NCBI GenBank assembly: GCA_902493335.1
Contig: CABUPJ010000003.1
Span: 1-64,000 of the forward strand
Source of the DNA: an uncultured Porphyromonadaceae bacterium
GTDB lineage: Bacteria > Bacteroidota > Bacteroidia > Bacteroidales > Muribaculaceae
DNA length: 64,000 nucleotides
Reading direction: 5' to 3'
Position numbers and translations under genes: made by a program. Positions 25,847 through 34,351 of this stretch are shown piece after piece; positions within the stretch are counted from its first letter, which is position 1, and each line of letters opens with the position of its first letter. The notes below the pieces were generated by a model that was not told where the DNA came from, did not search any database, and saw only the letters and a list, made by a program, of their open reading frames with translations.

Positions 25847-26812
25847 ATCATAAACTTCTTCTCTGACGTCGGGGCGCGACAGCACAAGGTCGTGGATGCC
25901 GTCGCCGATGGTTATTTCTGTCACATCGTCGCCGAGACGTCGTCCATATTTCGATATGTCTTTGACGTTTAGTACGACGTCGGTGTGCTGATATTCGGGT
26001 GTCCACCGGTCGGCGGTATAGCTGCTGTCGCTGTGCATCAGCAGCACGGGCACTTTGATGTCTGATTTTTTGTGGAGATAGTTCTGGGCGCGTGTGACTG
26101 CACCGAGCCATCCGGCTCGCGCCTTCTCGGGCCTGACGACTTTCCAGTCGGTGTTATAGTCCCATTCGCCGTGATATTGCTTTAGCAGAGATTCGGCGTA
26201 GCCGCTGTTATTGCCCTGCGAGAAAGCCAGATTCGGCAGAGCGCGTCCGATGCCGCCCACAGTCGGTATAAGGAAGTCGCGCATGAATCCGTTGAAATTC
26301 CATTCGAGAAACGGGCTGTTGAGCATCAGCGCGACAATGCTGCTGTCATTGCGGTTGTTGAGGTAGTATGACGAAGTCAGTCCGCCGGTCGAGTGTCCCA
26401 TGAGGATGATGCGGTCGACGCCGTCGTGCTTCATTATGCTGACAGCCGAGTCGATGTCAGCGAAGTATTCTTTCATGTCGCGGGCGTCGAATTTCTTTTG
26501 GCCGGGGAGGATAGAGCGGCCGTATTTGCGTAGGTCGACGGCATAGAACTGATAGCATGAATCGACGAAACGGTCGCCCATATCTTTTTGAAAAAAATAA
26601 TCGTTATAGCCGTGAATATATAGAACGCCGGTTTTGCCGCCGCAAGGCGATTTTTTGCGTATGACTGTCGAACGCACTTTGCCCTGATAGTCGTCGGGCT
26701 GTTCGACATAACGCATTTCGTAGCCGTCGCCGAGGATGTCGGGCTGCCATTGAGCGGCCATAGACACGATGACGGCGAGCGCAAACAATAGTGAAAGATA
26801 TAATTTTTTCAT
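25811..26812 (-). CDS. Exported alpha/beta hydrolase
   Basis: 333 residues with a signal peptide (cleaved near MAAQ, about residue 20). The hydrolase core shows YIHGYNDYFF (oxyanion region), the nucleophile elbow GHSTGG, a likely acid in LLMHSDSSY and the catalytic His in GDGIHDL, so the triad is complete. Similar to serine aminopeptidase S33/lysophospholipase-like proteins; substrate unknown. It is probably a single-gene unit, as a terminator lies between it and DUF5606 upstream. Confidence 0.85.
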   Translation of the reverse strand: MKKLYLSLLFALAVIVSMAAQWQPDILGDGYEMRYVEQPDDYQGKVRSTVIRKKSPCGGKTGVLYIHGYNDYFFQKDMGDRFVDSCYQFYAVDLRKYGRSILPGQKKFDARDMKEYFADIDSAVSIMKHDGVDRIILMGHSTGGLTSSYYLNNRNDSSIVALMLNSPFLEWNFNGFMRDFLIPTVGGIGRALPNLAFSQGNNSGYAESLLKQYHGEWDYNTDWKVVRPEKARAGWLGAVTRAQNYLHKKSDIKVPVLLMHSDSSYTADRWTPEYQHTDVVLNVKDISKYGRRLGDDVTEITIGDGIHDLVLSRPDVREEVYDSIFGWLRREGL

Positions 26813-26838
26813 ATTTATGATGCATTTATAAATATAAA

Positions 26839-26880
26839 AATAAAGCTGCCTGAAGACAAAAAAGTTCAGACAGCTTTATT
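26839..26880. terminator. Terminator after DUF5606, possibly bidirectional
   Basis: AATAAAGCTGCCTGAA (26839-26854) pairs with TTCAGACAGCTTTATT (26865-26880) with one mismatch. On the minus strand it ends in TTTATTTTTATA, closing DUF5606 transcription 20 bp after the stop. Confidence 0.85.
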
Positions 26881-26899
26881 TTATCTCTTAAAAAATCAC

Positions 26900-27346
26900 T
26901 TATTCGGCGTTGTCAGCTTTCTCGGCAGCCTCGGCGGCTTCGTCTTCTTTGATATCGTCTTCTTTGAATTTGGTTACACCTGCTGCGATGAGCTGGTTAT
27001 ACCAGGAGAAAACTTTTTTGATGTCGTTGTTATAGACGCGGTCGGGGTCAAATTCGGGCAGAACTTCGCCGAAATAGGCGCGCAGGGCACCGTCGTCGGC
27101 AAATTTCTTGAGGTCGACCGGCTGTGCGTCGTTGGCTTTGGCGATTTTGTCGAACACTTCGGCCAAAGGCATGTCTTCGCCCTGAGTGTATATAGATACG
27201 TCGTTGAGTGATATGACTTTATCGTGAGCGTATGCAGGTGTGCGCTTGCCGGTAGAGAGTGATTCGACGATGAGCATGTTCTTGCCTTGGCTTACAAGTT
27301 TATACAGACCCGGTTTGCCTGCTATTGAAAGGATTCTTCTGATCAT
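26900..27346 (-). CDS. DUF5606 domain protein
   Basis: 148 residues. The opening RILSIAGKPGLYKLVSQGKNMLIVESL is the conserved DUF5606 start found across Bacteroidota; helical middle part; a very acidic, Ala-rich disordered tail (EDEAAEAAEKADNAE). Cytosolic, function unknown. It diverges from the Yip1 gene and has its own terminator. Confidence 0.88.
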   Translation of the reverse strand: MIRRILSIAGKPGLYKLVSQGKNMLIVESLSTGKRTPAYAHDKVISLNDVSIYTQGEDMPLAEVFDKIAKANDAQPVDLKKFADDGALRAYFGEVLPEFDPDRVYNNDIKKVFSWYNQLIAAGVTKFKEDDIKEDEAAEAAEKADNAE

Positions 27347-27392
27347 TGTTGATGAAAATTTCGGTTATTGGTTTTAATTTTTAATCCGGCTA

Positions 27393-27400
27393 CAAAAATA
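27393..27400 (-). promoter_or_regulatory. -7 box for DUF5606
   Basis: The minus strand reads TATTTTTG followed by T, a TAnnTTTG match 47 bp before the start. Confidence 0.5.
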
Positions 27401-27410
27401 ATACTTTCGA

Positions 27411-27441
27411 TTGAAAAACCATCGATTATTGTGTAACTTTG
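27411..27441 (+). promoter_or_regulatory. Promoter for Yip1-smpB
   Basis: TTG (27411-27413), 20 bp, then TAACTTTG (27434-27441). Leader about 18-20 bases. Confidence 0.7.
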
Positions 27442-27465
27442 TATCCTTAAAATGTAGAGTCACCG

Positions 27466-28014
27466 ATGAAACAGTATCTGAAGAATATATTACAGCTCAT
27501 ACTCTCGCCGGCCAAGGGGTGGGAAGACATTTCCGCCGCAGTCGAGAATCCCGACGCAGTGGCTTCAAAAGGGTATTATCCGTTGCTCGCGGTAGCGTCA
27601 TTGTCGGTATTTGCCAGATTGTTCTACGACCACAGTCTTGGCTTTGTGACTGTAGTGATGCTCGCGGTTGCTCTTTTCGGCACATATTTTATCTCGTTCT
27701 ATGTCGGCCGCATCGCTCTCGAATCATTATTAAAAAATGTAGTCACGGGTGAACCGAACGTTACGAAGATTACATTGTTTATCTTATATACGCTCGGTCT
27801 GTCGGTTGTCATCGAGATTATCGAGAACTGTGTGCCGACATCGCTGACGCCTATAAAATTTCTGCCGCTGTTTGTGGCACTTATAATTTACAGGGCATCG
27901 GCTTATATGGCCGTTAAGCCGGACAACGAGCTGAGATTTCTTTTTATAAGCGTGGCAGTGCTGTTGGTTATGCCGATACTGATAATGCTGCTTCTGACAA
28001 ATCTTATCAATTGA
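27466..28014 (+). CDS. Yip1 family membrane protein
   Basis: 182 residues with five hydrophobic segments and an N-terminal amphipathic piece (LILSPAKGWEDISAAVE) typical of bacterial Yip1/DUF1282-like proteins. The molecular role is unknown. It leads a two-gene unit, with smpB starting 5 bp after its stop. Confidence 0.82.
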   Translation: MKQYLKNILQLILSPAKGWEDISAAVENPDAVASKGYYPLLAVASLSVFARLFYDHSLGFVTVVMLAVALFGTYFISFYVGRIALESLLKNVVTGEPNVTKITLFILYTLGLSVVIEIIENCVPTSLTPIKFLPLFVALIIYRASAYMAVKPDNELRFLFISVAVLLVMPILIMLLLTNLIN

Positions 28015-28018
28015 AAAA

Positions 28019-28474
28019 ATGAATACAAAAGACATCAATATAAAAAACCGGCGCGCTAATTTCGATTATGAAATCAGCGAGACTTTCACTGCCGGTATTG
28101 TGCTGACAGGCACAGAGATAAAGGCTTTGCGAAACGGTAAGGCGAGCCTCGTAGACAGTTTCTGCTATGTCAACAACGGCGAGGTATGGGTCAAAAATAT
28201 GTATATAGCCGAATATTTCTACGGCACATATAACAATCACGAGACGCGCCGTGACCGAAAACTTTTGCTCAACCGCAAGGAAATCAACCGTCTGTCGCGC
28301 AGCGGTAAAGAAACCGGATTTACTATCGTGCCGATGCGCCTGTTTATCAACGACCGCGGTCTGGCCAAACTTGTTATCGGCATCGGCCGCGGTAAAAAGG
28401 AATATGACAAACGCCAGTCAATCAAGGAGCGTGAAGACAAACGTTCGATGGCGCGGATGTTTCAGAAAAAGTAG
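28019..28474 (+). CDS. smpB: SsrA-binding protein
   Basis: 151 residues, full length. It opens NIKNRRANFDYEI, has the tmRNA-binding TGTEIKALRNGKASLVDSF, and the basic C-terminal tail KKEYDKRQSIKERE that enters the decoding centre. With tmRNA it rescues stalled ribosomes. The tmRNA gene itself is not in this window. Confidence 0.97.
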   Translation: MNTKDINIKNRRANFDYEISETFTAGIVLTGTEIKALRNGKASLVDSFCYVNNGEVWVKNMYIAEYFYGTYNNHETRRDRKLLLNRKEINRLSRSGKETGFTIVPMRLFINDRGLAKLVIGIGRGKKEYDKRQSIKEREDKRSMARMFQKK

Positions 28475-28484
28475 CCTGAAAGGG

Positions 28485-29690
28485 TCAGACGCGTCTGAGT
28501 ATAAGCATAAATTTACGGTGGTGGTCGTCGCTGATGCCAAGCAAGCGGAGGTCACCGCCTTCTTTTACGCCCAGTTTCGATCGCAGGGCATCGGCGCTGA
28601 TGTCGAAGTTGCGTGTGGCAACGCTGATGACAGGGTATGTCTTTTTGAGCCGTTTGATGTTTTTTGATTCGTAGGTGATGACTTCGGCGACTTCATAGGC
28701 TGTGCCGGGGAAATCATCGCGCTTTTCATCTGAAAAGAACACCATTGTGTTGGGCGCGGGCTTTCTGAGGCCGTAGCGGCTGCAAATCAGTTTTGGGGCG
28801 CCGGCTTTCATCAGCGCGGGCCACGGCTCATAGACGTAGTCGCCGACATACGGTGTGCCGTAGACCGGCACCGGCGCATCGGTCTCTTCACGGCGGGTGA
28901 ATAAAAAACGGCTCTCGCATCCGTCGTTTCGTATCGTCACTGCCTCGACTGACTGACAAGACTCCGCTTCGGATGTGATGACAGCAATCAGCTCCTTGCA
29001 CTCGGTCGCTGTTCCCAGCGATATGATTCTGGATGTTCCCGGCAGTTCGGACAACACGGCCGATATGTCGAGCATGGGCGACATCTTGACGATGACGGTC
29101 GAGGCGACACGTCTGAGGTCGGGAAGCATTGCTACTACGTCAGGCGAACATTGCGACAACGCATAGACACGCCGGCCGCTGTCGTCACGCCGCGCGGGGT
29201 CGATAAAGACATGGCTGAAGCTGCCGTCGGCGACAGTTTTGAGGTAATCGCGGCAATCGGCGCAGATGACTGCTATATTGCCGATGCCGAGGGTGGCGGC
29301 GTTATGCCGCAGAGCGTCGGCGAGTTTTTCCTGACGCTCGACGGCTATGACTTCGCGGGCTTTATGCGCGAGGTGCATGCAGTCGATGCCAAGGCCGGCT
29401 GTCAGATCGGCGACGATGGCGGCGTCGCTGACGAGCGATGCGTGGAAGGCGGCGAGGAGGTCAGATGTAGACTGTTCACCCGAGAGCGTGTCGGGGAAGT
29501 AGAACTGCTTCGCGGCGGCAAGTGTCGCAGACAGTTTGCGGGCATATTTGCGGCGGCAGTCAATCTGGAGTATCGCGTCGGCGTAGTCTATGTCGCCTGT
29601 CTTGCCGGCGTATTTAAATCTTAGCTTTGATGTATCGTCGGCGCTGTGTGCTGCCACCCATTCGTAGAAATTATTGTCGTCGGGTATCAT
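28485..29690 (-). CDS. SAM-dependent methyltransferase with THUMP-like domain
   Basis: 401 residues from the start at 29690. A Rossmann methyltransferase centre shows DLTAGLGIDCMHLA (SAM loop), VIAVERQ, and HVFIDPARRD, where other amino-methylases have NPP. The C-terminal 90 residues fit the THUMP-like domain of the Bacteroidota family. An RNA substrate is likely but unproven. An upstream ATG at 29723 is rejected because the pgk terminator (29703-29741) would cover it. It is convergent to smpB with 10 bp between the stops. Confidence 0.85.
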   Translation of the reverse strand: MIPDDNNFYEWVAAHSADDTSKLRFKYAGKTGDIDYADAILQIDCRRKYARKLSATLAAAKQFYFPDTLSGEQSTSDLLAAFHASLVSDAAIVADLTAGLGIDCMHLAHKAREVIAVERQEKLADALRHNAATLGIGNIAVICADCRDYLKTVADGSFSHVFIDPARRDDSGRRVYALSQCSPDVVAMLPDLRRVASTVIVKMSPMLDISAVLSELPGTSRIISLGTATECKELIAVITSEAESCQSVEAVTIRNDGCESRFLFTRREETDAPVPVYGTPYVGDYVYEPWPALMKAGAPKLICSRYGLRKPAPNTMVFFSDEKRDDFPGTAYEVAEVITYESKNIKRLKKTYPVISVATRNFDISADALRSKLGVKEGGDLRLLGISDDHHRKFMLILRRV

Positions 29691-29695
29691 GGATG

Positions 29696-29741
29696 ATATA
29701 AAACAGAGGTTGATGTAAGTCAAACATACATCAACCTCTGT
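29696..29741 (-). terminator. Terminator after pgk
   Basis: A perfect 15-bp stem (29703-29717 with 29727-29741) around a 9-base loop is followed on the minus strand by TTTTATATC. It lies 25 bp after the pgk stop and immediately before the methyltransferase gene. Confidence 0.9.
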
Positions 29742-29765
29742 GGGTTCGGTCAGATGGAAATATGA

Positions 29766-31022
29766 TTATTTGTCACCTCTGATTGCTGCGATGCCGGGGA
29801 GGACTTTGCCCTCGATGGCTTCGAGAAGAGCGCCGCCGCCGGTCGATACGTAAGATACCTGGTCGGCGAGGCCGAATTTGTTGATGCAGGCGACAGAGTC
29901 ACCGCCACCGACGAGTGAGAATGCGCCGTTTTTGGTAGCCTCGACGATAGCGTCGGCGATAGCGCGGCTGCCTGCGGTGAAGTTATCGAACTCGAAGACG
30001 CCGGCGGGACCGTTCCAGAGAATGGTCTTTGAGCCTTTGATGGCGTCGGCGAAAGCCTTGCGGGTCTCGGGACCTGCGTCAAGACCTTCCCAGCCTTCGG
30101 GAATATCCATTACAGAGCATACCATTGTGTTGGCGTCGTTGCTGAAAGCGTCGGCTGCCACACAGTCTGTGCCGAGAACGAGGTTGACACCTTTTTCTTT
30201 GGCTTTCTTCATGATGTCGAGAGCGAGGTCGAGTTTGTCAGTCTCGCAGATCGAACCGCCGACGTTGCCGCCCATGGCTTTGGCGAATGTATAGGTCATG
30301 CCGCCGCAGAGGATGAGGTTGTCGACCTTGTCCATGAGGTTTTCGATGATGCCGATTTTGGTCGATACTTTCGAACCGCCCATGATGGCAGTGAACGGAC
30401 GACGGATGTCGCTGAGGATATTGTCGACAGCCTTGACTTCTTTCTCCATGAGATAGCCGAGCATCTTGTGGTCTGCGTCGAAGTAATCGGCTACGACAGC
30501 TGTCGAAGCGTGTTTGCGGTGAGCTGTGCCGAAGGCGTCATTGACATAGACGTCGGCATAGCTTGCGAGTTTCTTTGCGAATTCTTTCTGACGCTCTTTC
30601 ATTTCTTTCTTGGCTGCGTCATAGGCGGGATCTTCTTTGTCGATGCCGACGGGTTTGCCTTCTTCTTCGGGGTGGAAGCGGAGGTTTTCGAGCAGGAGGA
30701 CTTCACCGGGTTTGAGAGCGGCGGCTTCTGCTGAGGCATCGGCTGAGTCGGTTGCAAATTTCACTTCTGTGCCGAGGGCTTTGCTCACGGCGTCTTTGAT
30801 CTGGGCGAGTGAGAATTTGGGGTTTACTTTACCTTTGGGTTTGCCCATATGTGACATGATGATGAGCGCGCCACCGTCAGCAAGGATTTTCTTGAGGGTG
30901 GGGAGGGCGCCGCGGATGCGGGTGTCATCGGTGATGTTGCCGTTTTCGTCCAGAGGTACGTTGAAGTCTACGCGGACGATCGCCTTTTTGCCGGCGAAGT
31001 TGAATTTGTCGATTGTCATCAT
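29766..31022 (-). CDS. pgk: Phosphoglycerate kinase
   Basis: 418 residues, full length. N-domain signature AIVRVDFNVPLDENG, the basic 3-phosphoglycerate site (SHMGKPKG, LENLRFHPEE, NDAFGTAHR), and the C-domain nucleotide loop GGDSVACINKFG near the end. It makes ATP in the cytosolic lower half of glycolysis. Single-gene unit: -7 box upstream and strong terminator downstream. Confidence 0.98.
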   Translation of the reverse strand: MMTIDKFNFAGKKAIVRVDFNVPLDENGNITDDTRIRGALPTLKKILADGGALIIMSHMGKPKGKVNPKFSLAQIKDAVSKALGTEVKFATDSADASAEAAALKPGEVLLLENLRFHPEEEGKPVGIDKEDPAYDAAKKEMKERQKEFAKKLASYADVYVNDAFGTAHRKHASTAVVADYFDADHKMLGYLMEKEVKAVDNILSDIRRPFTAIMGGSKVSTKIGIIENLMDKVDNLILCGGMTYTFAKAMGGNVGGSICETDKLDLALDIMKKAKEKGVNLVLGTDCVAADAFSNDANTMVCSVMDIPEGWEGLDAGPETRKAFADAIKGSKTILWNGPAGVFEFDNFTAGSRAIADAIVEATKNGAFSLVGGGDSVACINKFGLADQVSYVSTGGGALLEAIEGKVLPGIAAIRGDK

Positions 31023-31059
31023 TATATAATAGAATTTGATGGTTAAAATTTTTCTATTG

Positions 31060-31067
31060 CAAATTTA
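31060..31067 (-). promoter_or_regulatory. -7 box for pgk
   Basis: Minus strand TAAATTTG followed by C, 37 bp before the start codon; no clear -33 element. Confidence 0.55.
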
Positions 31068-31101
31068 GTTGTTTTTCTGATAACTGACGCTATCTTTAGC
31101 T

Positions 31102-31932
31102 TTAAATTATGTGATGCTCTGCGAGCAGTTTTTTCATCTCGGCGGCAAGCTTGGCGGCTTCGCGGGCTGCGACTTCTGCAAAATCGGTGTCTTTGGAAGC
31201 ATAGATGATGCCACGCGACGAGTTGACTATGAGTCCGCAGTCGGCAGTCATGCCGTAACGGACGACTTCCTCAAGGCTGCCACCCTGGGCTCCGACGCCG
31301 GGGACGAGGAGAAAACTCTCGGGAGCGACGGCTCGGATATCGGTAAACATGCTGCCCTGAGTGGCGCCGACGACATACATCATCGCTTCGGGACCGGCCC
31401 ATTTCTGCGATGTGAGAATGACGTTCTCAAACAGACGACGGCCGTTTTCGTCGCGTATGAGCTGGAAATCGTGCGAGCCTTTGTTTGATGTAAGGGCTAA
31501 CAGAATGACCCATTTGCCTTCATAGCCAAGGAAAGGCGTGACGCTGTCTTCGCCCATGTAGGGAGCGACGGTGACGGCGTCGAGGTCGAGGTGCTCGAAG
31601 AACGAGCGCGCATAGAGTTTCGATGTGTTGCCGATGTCGCCGCGTTTGGCGTCGGCGATGATAAACTGGTCGGGATAGTTGTCGCGGATATATCTGACAG
31701 TGTCTTCAAATGCCTTCCAGCCTTCAACGCCAAGGCTCTCGTAGAAAGCGAGATTGGGCTTGTAGGCGACGCAATAGGGAGCCGTTGCGTCGATTATGGC
31801 TTTGTTAAACTCGAAAATCGGAGACTCGCACGCGAGCAGATGTTCGGGAATCTTGTTGATGTCTGTGTCAAGACCGACGCAGAGAAACGAGGCTTTGCGC
31901 CTGATGTTCTCGACTAATTCGTTACGTTTCAT
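31102..31932 (-). CDS. pyrF: Orotidine-5'-phosphate decarboxylase
   Basis: 276 residues, the longer (type 2) form of the enzyme that converts OMP to UMP. Diagnostic segments are FLCVGLDTDINKIP at the start and the catalytic IIADAKRGDIGNTS (Lys-Asp pair); the phosphate loop is near LLVPGVGAQGG and VNSSRGI. The start overlaps the DUF4153 stop by 4 bp (ATGA), giving translational coupling in the prfA-DUF4153-pyrF unit. Confidence 0.97.
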   Translation of the reverse strand: MKRNELVENIRRKASFLCVGLDTDINKIPEHLLACESPIFEFNKAIIDATAPYCVAYKPNLAFYESLGVEGWKAFEDTVRYIRDNYPDQFIIADAKRGDIGNTSKLYARSFFEHLDLDAVTVAPYMGEDSVTPFLGYEGKWVILLALTSNKGSHDFQLIRDENGRRLFENVILTSQKWAGPEAMMYVVGATQGSMFTDIRAVAPESFLLVPGVGAQGGSLEEVVRYGMTADCGLIVNSSRGIIYASKDTDFAEVAAREAAKLAAEMKKLLAEHHII

Positions 31933-33116
31933 ATCTTTGTATTATTGGTTGTTTCGATTGTTACAACTTCGTCGGCGGCATAGCCGTCATGCGCTCTGTT
32001 GCAGGAACTCACGGTCATATAGTTGAAGCCTGGAATGACTGTGACGGCTATGAGCCACACGGCCAGCGAGATGATGACGGATGCTATGTTGCGGCCGTTT
32101 TTGCGCCAGAGTGAATACAAGGCGAAGTATGACCAGAGGTTGAGGGTCAGCATGTAAAGACGTTCGCCGGTAAAGCCGTAGTCGCAGATGCGGTAAATGA
32201 TGCCTACGCTCATCATTATGACAAGCGGCAGGGCAACGAGGGGCATTATGGCGGCGATTTTCTTCAGTGTATTGCTTTTGGCGGCCATGGGGTAAATCAG
32301 GAACTCGATGATGATCATGCCGGCGAGGAAGAGACTGACGCCCGTGGCAACCATGCCGCGCGGCAGCGAGAAGCTGAAGATGATGTCGAGCATATAGGCG
32401 AACAGTATCAGCATGTCGGCGCCAAGCAGCGGGAGGAAGATGAATCTGACGACGCGGTCGGCGAATTTGCTTAGGCCGGCGTTGGCAACTGTGTCTCCGG
32501 CGTTCGGTGTCATGGCTATGTAAATCAGGCAGGGCATAAAGATTGCGAGCGTGATGTCGGCGACAAGCATGGCTTTGAAAATTTCGACGTCAAACAGTAT
32601 GTTGATTGTCAGGAATATGGCGGTCACGCAAAGGAAGACCAGCAGACCGAAAGTGGCCGTTATGACCAGACGTTTGACAGCCTTGATGGCGCGTGACCAC
32701 GACGATTCGTCGTTGCCCGTGCAGTTGGCGAAGGCTATCAGCACCGTCAGCGAGACGACACTGACAAGACGGCGCACGGCGACGGTGTCGAAGAGAGTCT
32801 TCGGGTACTCGTAGTTATACCACAGGTCGGCGGCCACGATGACGAAAACGACTAATTGGCTTACGGCCTTTAAGACGGTGCCGCATTTTTCGGTCCAAAG
32901 CGTTACGGCAAACGAGGCGAGCGCTCCCAGAAGACCGAACCAGCAGACGTGGTAGGGCTCGTGATAGACGTTGAATATCGCCAGCAATGCGGCGACATAG
33001 GCTACCGCCATATAGCCCAATGTAATGGGGAAACGGTGGCACATCTGTTTGGCACTCGTGGCGATTTCAGCCACTGACAAGGCTCTCTGACTGTTGTTTG
33101 AGACTGTTTTTTGCAT
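31929..33116 (-). CDS. DUF4153 family membrane protein
   Basis: 395 residues with about 10 hydrophobic segments. The C-terminal motif IYRICDYGFTGERLYMLTLNLW matches the conserved part of DUF4153. The N-terminal 30 residues are cytosolic. Function unknown. It sits between prfA (7 bp upstream) and pyrF (4-bp overlap). Confidence 0.8.
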   Translation of the reverse strand: MQKTVSNNSQRALSVAEIATSAKQMCHRFPITLGYMAVAYVAALLAIFNVYHEPYHVCWFGLLGALASFAVTLWTEKCGTVLKAVSQLVVFVIVAADLWYNYEYPKTLFDTVAVRRLVSVVSLTVLIAFANCTGNDESSWSRAIKAVKRLVITATFGLLVFLCVTAIFLTINILFDVEIFKAMLVADITLAIFMPCLIYIAMTPNAGDTVANAGLSKFADRVVRFIFLPLLGADMLILFAYMLDIIFSFSLPRGMVATGVSLFLAGMIIIEFLIYPMAAKSNTLKKIAAIMPLVALPLVIMMSVGIIYRICDYGFTGERLYMLTLNLWSYFALYSLWRKNGRNIASVIISLAVWLIAVTVIPGFNYMTVSSCNRAHDGYAADEVVTIETTNNTKI

Positions 33117-33123
33117 AATGTTT

Positions 33124-34233
33124 TTAGAGTTCGGCGGCCTTTAGTTTTTCGGCGTTTTCGGCTACGATGAGGTGGTCGATGCAGTCTTGAATATCACCGT
33201 CGACAAAGGCCTGAAGATTGTAGATTGTATAATTGATTCTGTGGTCGGTGATGCGACCCTGTGGATAGTTATATGTTCTGATTTTTGCCGAACGGTCGCC
33301 GGTCGACACCATAGTCTTGCGGCGCGAAGCGATGTCGTCGAGATATTTCTGATGCTCCTTGTCATAGATGAATGTGCGCAGCCGGCTGAGAGCGCGCTCT
33401 TTGTTCTTCGGCTGGTCGCGGGTCTCGGTACATTCGATCAATATCTCCTCGGTTTCGCCTGTGTTGGGATTTTTCCACATATAGCGCAGGCGCACACCCG
33501 ATTCGACCTTGTTGACATTCTGGCCTCCGGCACCGCCGCTGCGGAATGTATCCCATTTTATCTCGCCTTCGTTTATCTCGACGTCAAAAGCCTCGGCCTC
33601 GGGGAGAACGGCCACTGTCGCAGCCGAGGTGTGAACACGACCCTGTGTCTCTGTGGCGGGAACGCGCTGCACGCGGTGAACGCCGCTCTCATATTTCAGA
33701 ATGCCATAGACACCGTCGCCTGTTATCGAGAGCACGACCTCTTTATAGCCGCCGGCCGCACCTTCGCTTGCGCTTGTGATGGCGACATTCCAGCCCTTGC
33801 TCTCACAGAACTTGATATACATCTTGCAGAGGTCTCCGGCAAAAAGAGCGGCTTCGTCGCCACCTGTGCCGCCGCGAATCTCAAGAATGGCGTTTTTCGA
33901 ATCTTCAGGGTCGGCCGGTATGAGTAGCAGTTTGATTTCTTCCTCGAGCGGGGGGATGGCTGTCTGGGCGCTGTCAAGCTCATCTTTGGCCATTTCTCTT
34001 ATCTCGGGGTCACTCTCGCTTTCGAGCAGCAGACGGGCCTCGTCGGCATTGGCGAGGAGTGTGCGGTAGCGGCGCGTAGCGCCGACAAGTTTCTCGAGTT
34101 CTTTATATTCTTTTGTCAGACGCACATAGCGTTTCATGTCGCTGATGACCGACGGGTCGGTTATGAGTGTCGAAATCTCTTCAAATCTCGATTCGATGCC
34201 ATCAAGGCGCTGCAGTAATGAATTGTCTGACAT
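33124..34233 (-). CDS. prfA: Peptide chain release factor 1
   Basis: 369 residues from MSDNSLLQRLDGIESRF. The catalytic GGQ lies in FRSGGAGGQNVNKVESGVR, and GDRSAKIRTYNYPQGRITDHRI is the hallmark of RF1 rather than RF2. It reads UAA and UAG stop codons. The open frame extends 68 codons upstream (to 34437), but this would enter glgP and has no RF1 similarity; a TAAATTTG box at 34254-34261 also places transcription start after it. It leads prfA-DUF4153-pyrF. Confidence 0.95.
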   Translation of the reverse strand: MSDNSLLQRLDGIESRFEEISTLITDPSVISDMKRYVRLTKEYKELEKLVGATRRYRTLLANADEARLLLESESDPEIREMAKDELDSAQTAIPPLEEEIKLLLIPADPEDSKNAILEIRGGTGGDEAALFAGDLCKMYIKFCESKGWNVAITSASEGAAGGYKEVVLSITGDGVYGILKYESGVHRVQRVPATETQGRVHTSAATVAVLPEAEAFDVEINEGEIKWDTFRSGGAGGQNVNKVESGVRLRYMWKNPNTGETEEILIECTETRDQPKNKERALSRLRTFIYDKEHQKYLDDIASRRKTMVSTGDRSAKIRTYNYPQGRITDHRINYTIYNLQAFVDGDIQDCIDHLIVAENAEKLKAAEL

Positions 34234-34253
34234 AGATGTGGTTTTATGCTGTT

Positions 34254-34261
34254 CAAATTTA
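34254..34261 (-). promoter_or_regulatory. -7 box for prfA
   Basis: Minus strand TAAATTTG, 20 bp before the chosen start codon; no convincing -33 box. Confidence 0.5.
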
Positions 34262-34290
34262 TAACGGTGGAGTCGGTTTAATATTGTGAA

Positions 34291-34324
34291 AGAAGGACCC
34301 GCCGGATGAGCGGCGAATCCTTCT
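34291..34324 (-). terminator. Probable terminator after glgP
   Basis: AGAAGGA (34291-34297) pairs with TCCTTCT (34318-34324) and inner CGCCG/CGGCG. The minus-strand tail is only moderately T-rich (TTTCACAATATT), so confidence is limited. Confidence 0.5.
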
Positions 34325-34351
34325 TCAGTATAGTCGTCTGCCGGAGCCTTA

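Noticed and set aside
28485..28498. A perfect 14-bp palindrome TCAGACGCGTCTGA at the smpB/methyltransferase junction
   Set aside because: No loop, no T-tract, and it falls in the coding end of the methyltransferase; probably accidental.
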